This document shows positions 20,901-33,447 of a stretch of DNA of 64,000 bases, piece after piece. The stretch spans positions 248,001 through 312,000 of the forward strand of contig JAMXBD010001214.1 in NCBI GenBank assembly GCA_024138025.1. Reading direction: 5' to 3'. Both the position numbers and the translations under genes were made by a program. This DNA comes from Combretum micranthum (Eukaryota; Streptophyta; Magnoliopsida; Myrtales; Combretaceae). The notes beneath the pieces are model-generated. The model did not search any database, was not told where the DNA came from, and was given only the letters and a program-made list of their open reading frames with translations. The stretch's first letter is position 1. Each line of letters begins with the position of its first letter.

Positions 20901-23900
20901 TCTCTAACATACATTCAAATTATAGCAAGTTTGTTCTAAAAAACCAAATTATATATACTTGCTATGGCATACATATGTATATAAGTACACTCCTTAACTT
21001 AATCTATGTATAGTAAATTTGAAGCTCATAAAATTATCTATTTCTAATTTTAATATATAATTTGTATAAAAGAGTTTTTCTTATGAAAAGTGGTCCAAAT
21101 GAATCCGAATATCAATTTTTATTGCTGAATCTTCAACTAAGTTTATAATATTTATTTTAACTCGATTTTTACATATAAATAGATGTTGGAAAGCTTGTTT
21201 CAAGTACCATATGATAGTTAACTTAACTTATCCAAATCATAGGTTTTACTTACTTTATGAATGCCAATAGGTATACCAGGGCATTGTTGAGTCTTGTTTT
21301 GCTAATAAATTTATTATTAAGCTTTTATTGTTCATGTGGTCTTTTTTGTAGTCTACCCTAAGGTAGTTAATATTTACTATCTATTATTATTTTCATTGTG
21401 TTTCTCTTGATTTTTGTTTATGTTTATACTTCACTTATGGTGATCCTACTGCCTTGGACTTTTCTTAATTTAGATTTTATGTTCTTTAATGCCTATTTTG
21501 ATAGTATAGTTATTTTACTTTGTTTGTCAGCCTTATCTGTCTACATAGGTTGAAACTTCTATTATTTATAGGGTCATACTCTATAATCTAACCATTCATT
21601 CATCTTTCTAATATGTTTATGGACATATATAGATTCTATTGTATATTTAAACATGCTTTGTTCTTAGAAATCCTTCTATGGCTTAATACTTCAGGGTTTT
21701 GTTTCTAAAGTTGTTTTAACTAATCTATTTCTCATTTTACTTTTATTTATAATATTTATGTATTGTAGAGGAAAAGAGAATAGAGTTTTTGGGTTTGCAT
21801 AATGGGTTACTTAGGCTGTGCTTGAGGGAGGGATGAATACTCTGTTCTTGCCCTACTTGTTTGCACGACCTGTGTTGGGGGTGTGCAAAATGTTTTATGT
21901 TTTCTTAGTTATATGATGTGATTCATGTTATAGCTATATAGTTAATATTCCTTGTAAGGTTCCTAGGATTTCTTTTTGTTATATTTTACATTATTGACCA
22001 TGTCATAGGTATTCTTCAAGTATAGGATTAGTCTTTTTATAGTATATGTGGTAGGATCTATTTCCTAGTTGAACCAAATTCTAGGGTATCTTGTTTTTAT
22101 TGCACTAGTTAGTTATGATATTCAACACTAAATGTGATATATTCCTAGCATAGAACATAAATGATTCAAGTTTAATAAATCATCCTATGGCTCTCTATAC
22201 ATACATAGAATAACTGAACATATAGAATTCCATGGCTATTCGCGCCTTGATCTTCCTAGTTTTCTGATCATAAGTATAATATATGATTTAGACTTTAGGA
22301 TAGTTTGAAGCTTACCTTGTTAGTATAGAAAAAAAAGTGACAAATCCTCCCTTGTGTGAACCAAACCTAGGAGTAGAAACAAAGGGTAAATTCTAATTGT
22401 TCTAAAAGTAAACTAACTTGGATAGATGCTTTTATTACCTTTAGATATGACTTTTAGATCTTGAATTTTTTTAAGCTAGATGTCCTTGTCTTGAAACCTA
22501 TGGTTAGAATGATAGGGTGTTGTTTTTGTATTGATTTGTTGTACTTTATGTGGTAAGCTTATGGTTTGAAAGAAAAGTGGAAAAGTCAGGTTTATTTAGC
22601 TTTAGGATATGGGGCTTTTGGTTTGACAAGGGGGAGAAAAGTGTTAATTTATTTGTTATATTTTGTCTTGATGGCCAGGGGCTTTCATGTTTTGTATTGG
22701 TAGGTGTTGTTCATCATGCCTATTTATTGTAAATATCTTGAGTTTTAAAGGTTATTTGGTCAAGTTGGTGTTATTAATGGGATGCATTACACACCATTTT
22801 GGCTCAAGGGGTTTGACTAATCTAACTTCAATTCCTATAATGAATCTACGGTAAAGATAAGAAAAATATGTTGTCTTAATTCCCAGCGTGAATTACAGTG
22901 ACAAAAGGGAGAAGTTCACCGTCTTTTACAAGCCAATTCAAGTCAATTTCTCACAATTAATGAAGGGGTTATTTGAAGGCTTCATATTGGTAATTATGTC
23001 ATTTTCATTTGACTATAAATAAGCCAAATTGCTCACTTCATATTGCAAGTGGCGATGCTCCTTGTCCAAGAAGTAAATCTGGAATTTAGCTTCATTTCCA
23101 TTTATATATTGCATATTTAGTTTAGTCTATTACTCATATAACTAAATATCTAGGTTAACTTGTTAAATACTAAGACACACGCATGTTTATATATCAGTTA
23201 TATAAGAGTTTTATTCCTAAAAATTCACCTAAGGCCTTTACAATATTTCTAGATTATCTTTAAGTTCAGATCTTGAGTTTAAAGTTTACGTATTGAGTAT
23301 TTTTAGAGTTTTATCCTACGTAACTATGATTTTCTAGGCTCGATAGATCAAATTAGGATTTTACTTCCTATAAGCTCAAAATTTTCTAACTAGGATAATC
23401 ATGCAATCTAAATCTTTATTTGAAGTCTAGATTGTTAGTTATGGATCTGTTTCTCATTCCCATTACATATTTATAACCCTAACGGTTCATCTTTTAATTA
23501 TCGTTTTCTAGCCAATAGGTTCTATTGATTAATTGCTTTACATTGCTCTTGAAATTAGACTTGATTATATTTACGTATTGAGTTTTCTACACTGGCACGA
23601 AATATTATCTTTGGTATCTTTTACTATCTAGGGAACTTTTATTTGGGGTTTGAAGTTATAGATGAGTGCATGACTAGTCATAGTCTTATTATAAGGTTTC
23701 TGTCTTCATAGACTCAGAATTTTCTAACTAGAATGTTGGCATAATCCAATTATTTAATCGAGATCTTGATTCTTAGATATTGATTTGTTTTTTATCCTAT
23801 TGTGTATTTTGTAATCATAGTGATTCATCTTTAAACTATCTTTTTATTATCAATTGGTTCTAAAAATTAATCGCCTTTTATTATAATTGAAATCTAGGGT

Positions 23901-24673
23901 TAACTATGATCATTTATGGAGTTATCGACTCTTGTTACGGAATCTTGTCTTTTATTGCCTAAAAATTATTTGTTTTGTTTATTCATTATCATCACTTTTC
24001 TAGGGCTACTTTATGGTTTTAAAATATTAGAGAAAATTCGAAAACCATCGTATCATTATTTAATGAGTGTAGAATTTATTTTCTAATCATTGAACTTAAG
24101 GTAAAAGAATCTTGAAGTTTACAATAACGATCGATTTATAATCGATCATTGATTGACTAAGGTTATAAAATTACATTTTGTAATTCAAAATTTTATTGGT
24201 AAGATTCTAATATCTCCAACTATAATAAAATTTGTTCATATCTTAATAATTTTAAGTTGCAAAAAATTGGAAGCGACTTTTGCGATTTTTTATTAATGTT
24301 CTTCATAATTCTATATTATATTTTTTTGTAATTATCATATTTAAGTGATACAAAATTATGGGGATCAACAAAGGGTCTTGCAAACTAACAAAGGAGCACA
24401 TGTAAAAGCATCCTTTATCTGCATCGACAAAAATCGTCGGAGCCTATGTCATGCATCCATCATTTACATCATGAGGAGCCGCGCTGATATCGTAGGTGTT
24501 CTGTCGAAAGGTCAAGGAAAAAACCTCACTAAATAGTGAATAACCATCTCAACATCATCAACATCTTTTAGGATTCTATCCGAAAAAAAAAAAAAAATCT
24601 TTTAGGATCATTTTATTTAGTCTTTTCTTCACATTATGATAATGTTTTAGCACCATTTCCAGGAGCAAGAGAT
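20901..24673. other. Unassigned AT-rich DNA, possibly the rest of the dispersed repeat
   Basis: About 3.8 kb without a supported gene. Frames at 22550 and 24345 are short and motif-free. The T-rich, plus-strand-biased composition resembles a long noncoding part of a retroelement. I find no ends. Confidence 0.4.
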
Positions 24674-24710
24674 GGGTAGGCCTTTGGCCTACCTATCTTG
24701 GGTAGACCCT

Positions 24711-24780
24711 TACCATGTGGAAAAATTGTATCGCATATGATACTATATGTGGCACTCCTATAATATACTTTTCCACATGG
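24711..24780. mobile_element. Tiny 70-bp foldback element
   Basis: Ends CCATGTGGAAAA and TTTTCCACATGG are perfect 12-bp inverted repeats. Flanks TAGACCCT (24703-24710 and 24781-24788) are identical 8-bp direct repeats, as expected for a hAT-type target duplication. Confidence 0.6.
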
Positions 24781-24787
24781 TAGACCC

Positions 24788-25709
24788 TAGACATCGGCAC
24801 GATTTGGGTCGGTTCCGGATTTGAACCGGAACCGTCGGTTCATCGTTTCACATTTCGTGGAGCCGGAACTGGAACCACCAGGGTTAGGGTGGTTCACGGT
24901 TCCAAGGAACCACCGGTAGAGCTGGGCATACGGGCCTGGCGGGCCGGGCCGGCCCACTTCGGCCCGCGGGCTAAACGGGCCAGAAATTTTTGGCCCGGGC
25001 CCGGCCCGCATTTAGCCCGCGGGCTAACGGGCTGGCCCGTTTGGCCCACATGGGCAAAAAAGGGCCAATATGGCCCGCATTTTACTGTTATTTTACTATT
25101 TCTGGTTTAGGCGCGTTTAGCTTTAGGGTTATTGACTGAACATTAAAATTTTTTTTTTTTAAAACTTTAACTCTTGCCCGCGGGCCAGCCCGCTTTTGGC
25201 CCGCGGGCTAACAGGCCGGGTAATTTTTGGCCCGTTTTTAAATGGGCCAAATTTTTTTGGCCGCAGCCCGCTTTTTTAAGTGGGTCAACGGGCCGACCCG
25301 CGGGCTTTGGCCCATATGCCCAGCTCTAACCACCGGTTCTAATGGTTCTCGTTCCACGTGAACCGTGAACTGTGAACCAAGTTTTTTTTAAAAATAAAAC
25401 AGACTCGGCCCCCCCCCCACCCCACCCCACCCCTCCTCCTCCCCTAGCACCAAAATCATTTTGTGTTCTATGTGTGTGCGTTTGTGTTTTTTTTTTTATA
25501 TGGCGGGTCGGAAACGATGGAATCGCCGGTTCGGTGTGGAGAACTACTCCGACTGGTCCTTTAGCGGTTCATAACTGTCCTCGATGGGGCGGTTTCCGCG
25601 TTCGAAACACACGGGGACGGTTCGGGGCGGTTGATGATGTCTACTTCAGTGGTTCATAACGTACGGTTGGGGGTGATTTGCGATCGGAACTGTCCCATGC
25701 CGATGTCTA
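24788..25709. mobile_element. GC-rich hAT-like non-autonomous element
   Basis: Inverted termini TAGACATCGGCA (24788) and TGCCGATGTCTA (ending 25709). The interior is GC-rich and full of GGTTCCGG/CCGGAACC-type words, with no transposase. The C-rich tract at 25409-25445 is low complexity. It hosts the next element at 24917-25328. An exact target duplication is not evident. Confidence 0.65.
24917..25328. mobile_element. hAT MITE, 412 bp, with perfect 8-bp target duplication
   Basis: Termini TAGAGCTGGGCATACGGG and CCCATATGCCCAGCTCTA are inverted with one mismatch. Both flanks read ACCACCGG (24909-24916 and 25329-25336). The interior consists of many GGCCCG/CGGGCC words that can fold on themselves. 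It carries no ORF of its own; long frames crossing it are composition artefacts. Confidence 0.9.
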
Positions 25710-25929
25710 GGGACCCTCCAGGTAGACTCCATGGAGGGTTTACCAAGATAGATAAACCAAGGCGTACCTATTTATTTTCCATTTCTAGATACCATGTTTA
25801 ATAAAACTAAGAGTAAATATCACATTTAATACCTATACTTTGTCTATTTATGCAATAATATTTGAAATATAAACATGTTATTTTATTATATACAAACTTT
25901 TTGATATTATTTATAAAATTTAGATCAGA

Positions 25930-26249
25930 TAAGATTGCAAACGAGTCAGTTACTCAGAAACTTGACTCATGTTTTAAGCTTGACTTGTTTCTCATTTAGC
26001 TAAACAAGCAAAGCCTAAGCTTGTTTTCAGGTTTACGAACCAGCTTCCCAATAGACTTGTTAAGGACTCGTGTACAAGCTTGTTATAATATATTAATACA
26101 ATATAATAAATACAATTATATATATAATTATTTATGCAAATGAGCTTGAGCCAAGATCAAACCTGTGACTTGTCAACGGACTCAGGCTTGAGTCTATATA
26201 TTTAAAGCTTGTTAAAAGCCCAACTCAGCCTGACTTGTTTGTATCCCTA
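25930..26249. mobile_element. hAT-type MITE, 320 bp
   Basis: Left end TAAGATTGCAAACGAGTCAG and right end, inverted, TAGGGATACAAACAAGTCAG. Flanks AGATCAGA (25922-25929) and AGATAAGG (26250-26257) agree in 6 of 8 bases. The interior has repeated AGCTTGA/TCAAGCTT-like words. Matches the common plant hAT MITE type with a GGGATGCAAACGAG-like start. Confidence 0.7.
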
Positions 26250-26257
26250 AGATAAGG

Positions 26258-27029
26258 TAATTAATTTCAAATATTGGTAAAGTTTAGTTAGATAATTACA
26301 AGTTTTATAAAGTTCTGATAATTAATTATAAAATGGACAACTGTAAATGGAAATGTTAAATAGACAAAGTTCTGTTCCCAGTCGACGACAGTAGTCATGC
26401 CTTTTCTTTCGGATATTAATTATAACATTTATCCCAAAAATAGATGCTTAAAAATCCCTAAAGTTACTTTTATTTAATTCAGTTCAAAAGGGGCCAAATG
26501 CAATAATCCTGCTTTTAAAAACTGGATATTTATGTCTCAAGTATTCAAAGATTAAAGATTTGTTATCAAATCTTATTTTACTATTTTTCCTTTAAATAAT
26601 ACAAGCAACAAATTGTAAATACACTTCATGTTTTTTCGTTTGTTTTTAATGGTGAAATTTTAATTTGGAGATCTTGAAAATATTTCCTTTTTAAAATTGC
26701 GGTAAGAACAATCATTTTTAAAGATAAAAAGATTGAGTGCACATGGAGTAAATATAAAGTTGGTGTACTTGCAATTTAACAAATAAAATAACTAAACAAA
26801 AATTTCTTTACCCAATGAACAAAATACATATACCCTTTAAAAATGCATGAATTTTCACTTTCAAACACTTATGCCCAGTCACTATATCATTAATAATTAT
26901 CCAAACATTACGTTTTTAAATCCAAACTTACTAGATACATAGTAGATTGTTTTCCAAATATTAGAATTCAAGTAGGTATAATTAGATATTAGATAAGATG
27001 AAAACAAAAAGACTAAAAAGAGAAAGATC
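26258..27029. other. AT-rich DNA, nothing recognised
   Basis: No ORF, terminus or repeat that I can support. Confidence 0.4.
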
Positions 27030-27260
27030 CATAGTGCGGTACCTTGAAAATTATAAACTGTCCTTTAAAGTTTTCTGCTTGGACTGAAAAAGCATAGCTT
27101 TTAATGGTTGAACCACCGGCTTACCATTCAATCCCAAGTGTACTCTTGACCCACTCCTACCATAATTATGTTTTGCTTATCCGCCGGTTTGTTAATTTGT
27201 TCCCTTTGCAAAGTACGCATATTTGACATTAAAAACTTCATGCACAGTGCTTAGATTCGA
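27030..27260 (-). pseudogene. Pectinesterase exon remnant
   Basis: The minus strand encodes KPADKQNIIMVGVGQEYT (~27200-27130) and, after a stop and a frame change, SYAFSVQAENFKGQFIIFK (~27100-27045), followed by a splice donor-like GGTACC. This is the order of the early pectinesterase exon: a strand with NIIM-G-G-T, then an S-A-F-V-NF segment before the catalytic region. Pectinesterases remove methyl groups from cell-wall pectin. One TGA and at least one frameshift break it, and no later exons follow within the next 3 kb. It resembles the equivalent exon at 57390-57516. Confidence 0.55.
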
Positions 27261-27677
27261 GTAATAAAGCTTGTGAGCTGTGAATAATGTAAATATAAAT
27301 TAACTAGTATTACACGTACTATATATAATTAATTAGCGTATGCCTTTTTTAAATTTAAATGTAAATTGCATGCTTAATATAAGATTAACTGCACGCAAAG
27401 AGTATATATTTACCTATAGACCTAACACAATCTTAAAGGAAGTTAAGAACATTGACAGCATGCGAGTTTAGATTATTAGAAAAATGAAAATTCTAGACTT
27501 GCCTGCAGACTATAGGGTCTATTTGGATGATCTATTTTTTATTTTTATCTTATCTACATCTATATCTGATTTGTAAGGTCTGTTTATGAATAAAAATATC
27601 TATTTTTTATTTGTATATGTTTTTTTTATAAATAATCTAATTAAAACATATGTCAAACCAATAAAGTAAACACACCT

Positions 27678-27727
27678 TGTATGTATGTATGTATGTATGT
27701 ATGTATGTATGTATGTATGTATTATGT
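27678..27727. repeat. (TATG)n microsatellite
   Basis: Roughly 11-12 uninterrupted GTAT units, ending in TATTATGTATTA. Confidence 0.95.
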
Positions 27728-28259
27728 ATTATAGTGCAATCATCTACTTGTAAACTCCACATTAATTTGGATTTTGGTCCAGTAATTGGAATGAGAAAGA
27801 ACATGATTGATTGAAGCAGCAAGTAGCGTAACAAACAAGATCAATCAATGATTAATCTTAGAAACTAAATGAAATTGAGGAAAATCTTTACTCAAAGAAT
27901 TCTGAAATGTTATTATGTGATAAAAGTCGTTATATAACAAGAAAAATGATGATTATATATCGTCTCTTAAAAAAACCCTAAGAGTCCAAAATACAAAAAT
28001 AGGAACTAAAACTTCAAGGCTTGTTTTGTAGCCCTAAATGAAGGTTTTTGGGCCTGAAAACTATTTTGTTACTAAAGGATTTGTGGATCCCTAAAAGCGC
28101 TTTGCGTACATATATAATAAAAAAATAGAGTTGTAGGCTAAAAGTTATGGCTCTGGAAGATATGCGCATTTATTTCTTCTTAGGCTTTTTGATTTGTCTA
28201 ATTTATCTAAGAACTAGCCCGCAATCTGCTTTACATCATTCTCTCCTACTTGAGAAGAA

Positions 28260-29340
28260 CTACCTTAAGTTCTCTTCTGGATACAAAGGTGCATTGTCTT
28301 CATGGAAAGGGAATATATCTACCACATTAAATATTTTTGAAATGCCCATACTATTGGGCAATCTAACCACATATGCATTGTCATTAATCTTTTGTAAAAT
28401 CTGGTATGGGCTATACTTCTTGGGCTTCAGCTTACTGTACTTCTCAACTGGAAACCTCTCCTTACGTAGGAACACTGTCACTAATCACCTATGGAGAATA
28501 ATTGCTTCCTACGATGCTTATCTGCTGCTACTACTTTGTACTTGGCATTCAATTGCTCTATCTTCTCTCTCACCTCTGTTGTTATATTTTGCCAATTCTC
28601 TGCTAAATTCTTTGTTACAGCACTAAACTCAGAACTCCTAGGAAGCTTGACCAAATCTAAAGCATGTTGAGGAATCTTATAAACTATAGAGAATGGAGAT
28701 TTCTTTGTTGTTCTGTGAACCACACTATTATGAGAAAACTCTACTTGAGCTATATAACATCCCACTGCTTTGGCTTCTCTCCATAAATGCTCTTAATTAG
28801 ATTACCAAGTGCCTTATTTGTAGCTTTAGTTTGTCCATCCATTTGAAGGTGAGTTGTGTGTGTACTTCAAAGATGTGTAAAAAATTGCTGCAATGTTCTA
28901 TAGAAATGGCTTAGGAACTTGTTGTCTCTATTGATGTGATGAACTTGTATTCCATGGAGGCGAATAACTTCCTTGAAAAATAGCTTGGCAATGGCTTGTG
29001 CATCTGCTACTTTCCAACACGAGATAAAGTGTGTCATCTTAGAAAACCTATCAACAAAAAAAATAAATAAAAATAAAAATAAAAAAATAGAATCCATGCC
29101 CTGTTGAGTACAAGGCAATCCAAGTACAAAGTCCATCGACAAGTCTTCCCATATATTCTTAGGCATAGGTACTAGCATATACAAGCCAGTGTTTTGGGAT
29201 TGTTTCTTAGTTGTTTAGCACGCAAAACAAGGCTGCACTATCTTGCTAACATCCATCCTCAAATGAGGCCGGTATAATCTATCATTGATTGTAGCAATTG
29301 TCTTGTCTCTCCCCTAATGACTAGTCAATCTACTACCATG
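28260..29340 (-). pseudogene. Integrase of the old gypsy element
   Basis: Fragments in order: zinc-binding end (DKTIATINDRLYRPHLRMDV, then PCFAC followed by a TAA where Gln is usual, ~29220-29330), core ([33 protein letters not shown]), a segment with FSHNSVVHRTTKKSPFSIVY (28481-28765), and the C-terminal module ([20 protein letters not shown]; 28260-28481). The last glutamate block of the core (~28770-28866) is broken. An AAATAAAAAT microsatellite at 29058-29090 has grown inside the core and adds a run of Phe and Leu codons between the first catalytic Asp and VDRF. Confidence 0.8.
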
Positions 29341-29639
29341 CAAGTCGCGAATCAACTTCTCTCATAGGGAAGACTTATGCACAAAAAGTTTATTTCCCCA
29401 TATCAAATATCCATCATGGATGTGATAATCACTATAAGGCTACTTAGTCACACATTTCGCCAAAATCTCTTTGAAATCACCATTAACCTCTTATAATTCC
29501 CCTAAGTACTCAAACCTTACAACCTCATCATTCAAAGTCACTAGAAGATTGGCCCTCTTACTCAAAGCATCAGCTACTTTGTTCTGCACCCTTAACTTAT
29601 GTTTCAACTTGAAAGGAAACTTTTGCAAGAACTAGATCC

Positions 29640-30541
29640 ACCTCGCATATATGTCTTTGCTAATTCAAGTTTTATTGTTCAGATGTTTGAGTGTCTCATA
29701 GTCTGAGTACATCACAAACTCTTTGCCTACTAAATAATGCTTCCAAGTCCTCAAGGCACACACAATTGAATATAACTCCTTATCGTATGTGGACCAATTC
29801 CACTTGGAATCACGTAGTTTCTCACTAAAAAATGCAATTGGCTTCTTTTCTTGAGACAAAACAACCCCTATACCAAATCCACTCGTATCATAGTCCACTT
29901 CAAACAACTCGTTAAAGTTAGGTAATGCTAGGACGGGTGCACTACATAGCTTTTCTTTCAAAATAGCAAAGTTACTCTCAACTTCCTCACTCCACTAAAA
30001 CTTCCCCTTCTTTAAGCACTCAGTCAAATGAGCTGCAATAATGCTAAAGTGCTTAATGAATCTCCTGTAAAAGCTAGCTAACTAAGGAAACTTCATAATT
30101 CAATGACTGTTCTTGGAATAGGCCATTCTTTAATTACCTTCAACTTCTCTTCATCTACCCAAATCCCGTCACTATTAACTATAAAGCCTTGAAATAATAA
30201 CTTGCTAGACATGTTCACATAAAACTTGATCTTCTTTAGAACTGTTGTCACCTCTCTCAAATGTTCAACATGCTCCTCCTTCGATTTACTATATACTAAG
30301 ATATCATCGAAGTAAACCACAACAAAAGACCAATAAAAGGTTTCAATGCCTTGGTCACAAACGCATGAAAATTCTTGTCTACAAACATATCCTCCAATTG
30401 AGGAATTAGGAGCTTATACTTGATGCTAATTTTGCTAATGGTCTTATTGTCTACAAACAGCCACCAACTTCTATCTTTCTTTGGCATCAACAATTTAGGT
30501 ACAACGCATAGACTCATGCTCTCTCTAATGAACCTTTTCAT
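29640..30541 (-). pseudogene. Reverse transcriptase and RNase H of the old gypsy element
   Basis: RT pieces 30541-30296 (SLCVVPKLLMPKKDRSWWLF, a decayed form of the usual PVLLVPKKDGSWRMCVD block) and 30320-30093 with active site VYFDDILVYSKS. RNase H piece 29961-29665 with FEVDYDTSGFGIGVVLSQ, SEKLRDSKWNWSTYDKELYS and YSDYETLKHL. Stops and frameshifts lie between the pieces. Confidence 0.82.
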
Positions 30542-32530
30542 AGCAACTTGTGTAACACTTTTGTCTCCTTCGAGCTCATCTTGTAATGTGGGAGATTTGA
30601 CAAACTCACACTAGGAATTAAGTTAAAATGGTATTGTATGTCTCTTAAGGGAAATAATACATCTGGTAAGTCGTCAGGTAGTAATTCGCTGAATTCATTT
30701 AATAACTCTCTGATACTTTCTGGCACCTCTTCAGTCTTCTCCTCCTCACAACTGTTACCATTTATTTCACAATCAATGCATGTACAGTTTGGGACTCCTA
30801 GGTAGCATCCTCCATCTGCCTCTCCGACTACATAATTGTAAGGAAGGAACATTCCTTTACTTTAGAAGGTCCGGAGTGACTTGCTAACTTCAAGGGCAAG
30901 AGAGTAAACTTCACTTCATCTTTCTCTAATCTGTACACATTCTCCTTACACGCATGTTAGGTGTCGACATCGTATTGCCAAGGTTTCCCAAACAATAGAT
31001 GATAGGCATCTATATCCTCTAAATTGCAGTACACCTCATCCTGATATTTGCCAATGGAGAAAAATACTTTACAATGTTCTTTAACCTTAGTCTTTTCTAC
31101 TGCCTTAATCCTATGATGTTCTCACAACTACCACTATCTACTATTAACTCAAAGACTCGGCTGTCAATTGTACATCTAAGTGAGGAACAAATTATGTCAT
31201 TGAGTTTTGCCTCTTGCTTCGGTACCAACATCAACTTCCTAACACATAAGCCTGCTCATCATCCTCATCGTATTCATCACTCCCATCCTGTTTACAATGA
31301 ATTTCACCCTCTTCATCTCTCTCAACTATGTTAAGTCCTCTTCTATTAGGGTACTCATTACACCGATGGCTTGGCCCTTTACAAAGATGACATTTCCTTA
31401 ATATTGGCTTCGCATAGGGATTGTTCTATTTTGGCATGATCTTCATCTCAACTAGCTTCTTGCTCACTACTTTATCTTCTTTCTTATCATTAACTCTTTG
31501 TATCTCCGAGGTGGTCTTCCCTTCTTAACCACAGATCTACTTGAACTTTCAGCCCCTAAGTCTCCTACTACCACCATCACATTGACAATTCTTCTCTTGT
31601 AATTTTAGCTCTGCTCTAAGAGCCATGTTTTTAGCCTTATAGAAATTCCACAGAGCATGGACTCCGATTCTATCCCAAATTTGTATTTTTAACCTATCCA
31701 GGTATCTAGCTACTTGCTAACCCTCACTTTCCCTCAGGTCATACCTTTTTACCAACCGTATGAATTCTGTGGTATATCAATGCATGGTCCTTTGCCCCTA
31801 GCGGCACTACTGATAATGCTGAAAGAGGATCTACTCATAATTAGGAGGTAGGAAATCCCACTATAGCAACGCTTTATCTTATTCAAAGTTGTTACCAATT
31901 GTCTGTCCCCATGATACCTCCTATTTTGGAGCCTCTCCTACTAGGCCAATGCACCCCACTTCAATTGACACGCCACCAACTTTACCCCCTTTTCCTTAGG
32001 GATCTTCATATATCTGAAGAACCTATCAATTTCTGCTATCTAATCAAGGAAATCTCCAATGTTTAAATTCCTACTAAAACTAGGGATATCAACCTTCAAC
32101 CTGAATTCTTTGCTATCTCCATAGTAAAACCATAATTGTGTCTCCTATATCTGCTACTGCTACCACCTCTTCTAAGTAGCTATTCCTCTTAAACAACACA
32201 TCATCTTCCTCATTAGAATCATCTTCGTACCTTTGTAACCCATGATTTATAGTTACAGGCTTGACAATAGGATCACTGTGCATGCTCTACCTTTGGTCGC
32301 ATCCCACCATCGTTCCTGTCTCTATTGGCTTCGGATCCCATCACATCGAAACACTCGATCAAGTCCTCAAAGCACTGTTCAAAATGTCATAATCTTCGTT
32401 CCAAGTTATCTAATATCGCCCTTTGAGCCTACACTTTGATTCGTAGTGCTTCCTCATCCTGATAAACATCTGGAACATGACCGCTTCCTGAATTACCATC
32501 TCTTGATATCGTTGCAAGAACTTCTTGCTC
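30538..32530 (-). pseudogene. gag and protease region of the old gypsy element, badly decayed
   Basis: 30852-30538 keeps the region before RT (EVPESIRELLNEFSELLPDD). Near 31345-31400 the minus strand encodes a degenerate zinc knuckle, CHLCKGPSHRCNEYP, with the last spacing shortened. The rest to 32530 has stops in all frames, and the protease active site was not found. Confidence 0.6.
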
Positions 32531-32540
32531 TGATACCAAT
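32529..32540 (-). other. Primer binding site of the old gypsy element
   Basis: The minus strand reads TGGTATCAGAGC next to the inner edge of the right LTR. Confidence 0.75.
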
Positions 32541-32973
32541 ATAACGCAGTGAATAACATAAAAAATAAGATCAACCAATAATTAATCTTAGAAATAAACA
32601 AAATCGAGGAAAACTTTACTCGAGGAATTCTGAAATGTTATTATATGATAAAAGCTATTCTATAACATGAAAATGACGATTACACATTGTCTCTAAAAAA
32701 ACCACCTTAAGTATCCAAAATACAAAAATAGGAACTAAAACTTCAAGGCTTGTTTTAGGACCCTAAATAAAGGTTTTTGGGGCTGAAAACTACTTTATTA
32801 CTTGAGGATTTGTGGATTTCTGAAAGCACTTCACGTACATATATAATAATAAGAAAATAGAGTTATAAGCTAAAAATTAGGACTTCTGGAAGATAGGCTG
32901 CGCATTCATTTTTACATGGGATTTTTGGATTTGTCTAATTTATCCAAGGACAAGTTCGCAATCTGCTTTGCAT

Positions 32974-33412
32974 TATTAATGGCATCTAGGATCTTGGTAA
33001 ATTTTCCTTTTCTAGATCGATCAACAGTAATAGTCATAGCCACTGCCACCACATCTTGAGCTTTATCTTGCAAGGGATCATGGAGTTTTCTTGATTCACT
33101 TAAGTTAAGTAAACATGAAGTACTTAGTATAATATTTTACATACAAATCTTGTGTTGCTACTGAGAGAATAATAAAATGAACTATAATGTAATATATTAG
33201 GCTATTTGCATGATCATATTATAGAAATGCTTATCAACAATAAATTATAAATTTTCTTGGATTTATAATTAAATTAAACTTGTTGACCATCTAATTATTT
33301 ATAGCAGAATCTAAAGACACAACATGCTAGAATGGAAACTTTTTATAAGAATTTCCCAAGTAAGGAAATAGTTTGGTATAGATTAACTTGTAATGCTTCA
33401 AATATGTGCAGT

Positions 33413-33447
<35 letters not shown>

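Larger units (their letters stand above)
24674..25770. mobile_element. Outer DNA transposon of a three-level nest
   Basis: Imperfect inverted termini: left 24674-24710 (GGGTAGGCCTTTGGCCTACC, CTATCTTGGGTAGACCCT) and right 25735-25770 (AGGGTTTACCAAGATAGATA, AACCAAGGCGTACCTA). No transposase. The target duplication is not clear, so the superfamily is undetermined. Three further elements lie inside. Confidence 0.6.
27815..32970 (-). mobile_element. Old Ty3/gypsy element, ~5.2 kb, heavily mutated
   Basis: LTR-like ends at about 27815-28236 and 32541-32973 share long stretches (AAAATACAAAAATAGGAACT, AACTTCAAGGCTTGTTTT, GAAGGTTTTTGGG-like). The Met-tRNA type primer site lies at 32529-32540 on the minus strand. 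Protease, RT, RNase H, integrase and integrase C-terminus can be followed on the minus strand with many stops. The short total length and ~420-bp LTRs would fit a small chromovirus, which is an inference. Terminal bases and target duplication are unclear. Confidence 0.85.

Noticed and set aside
25372..25659. 95-codon ORF in GC-rich DNA
   Set aside because: Composition artefact inside a hAT-like non-autonomous element; no motif.
28147..28626. 159-codon plus-strand ORF
   Set aside because: Antisense shadow of the old gypsy integrase C-terminus and LTR.
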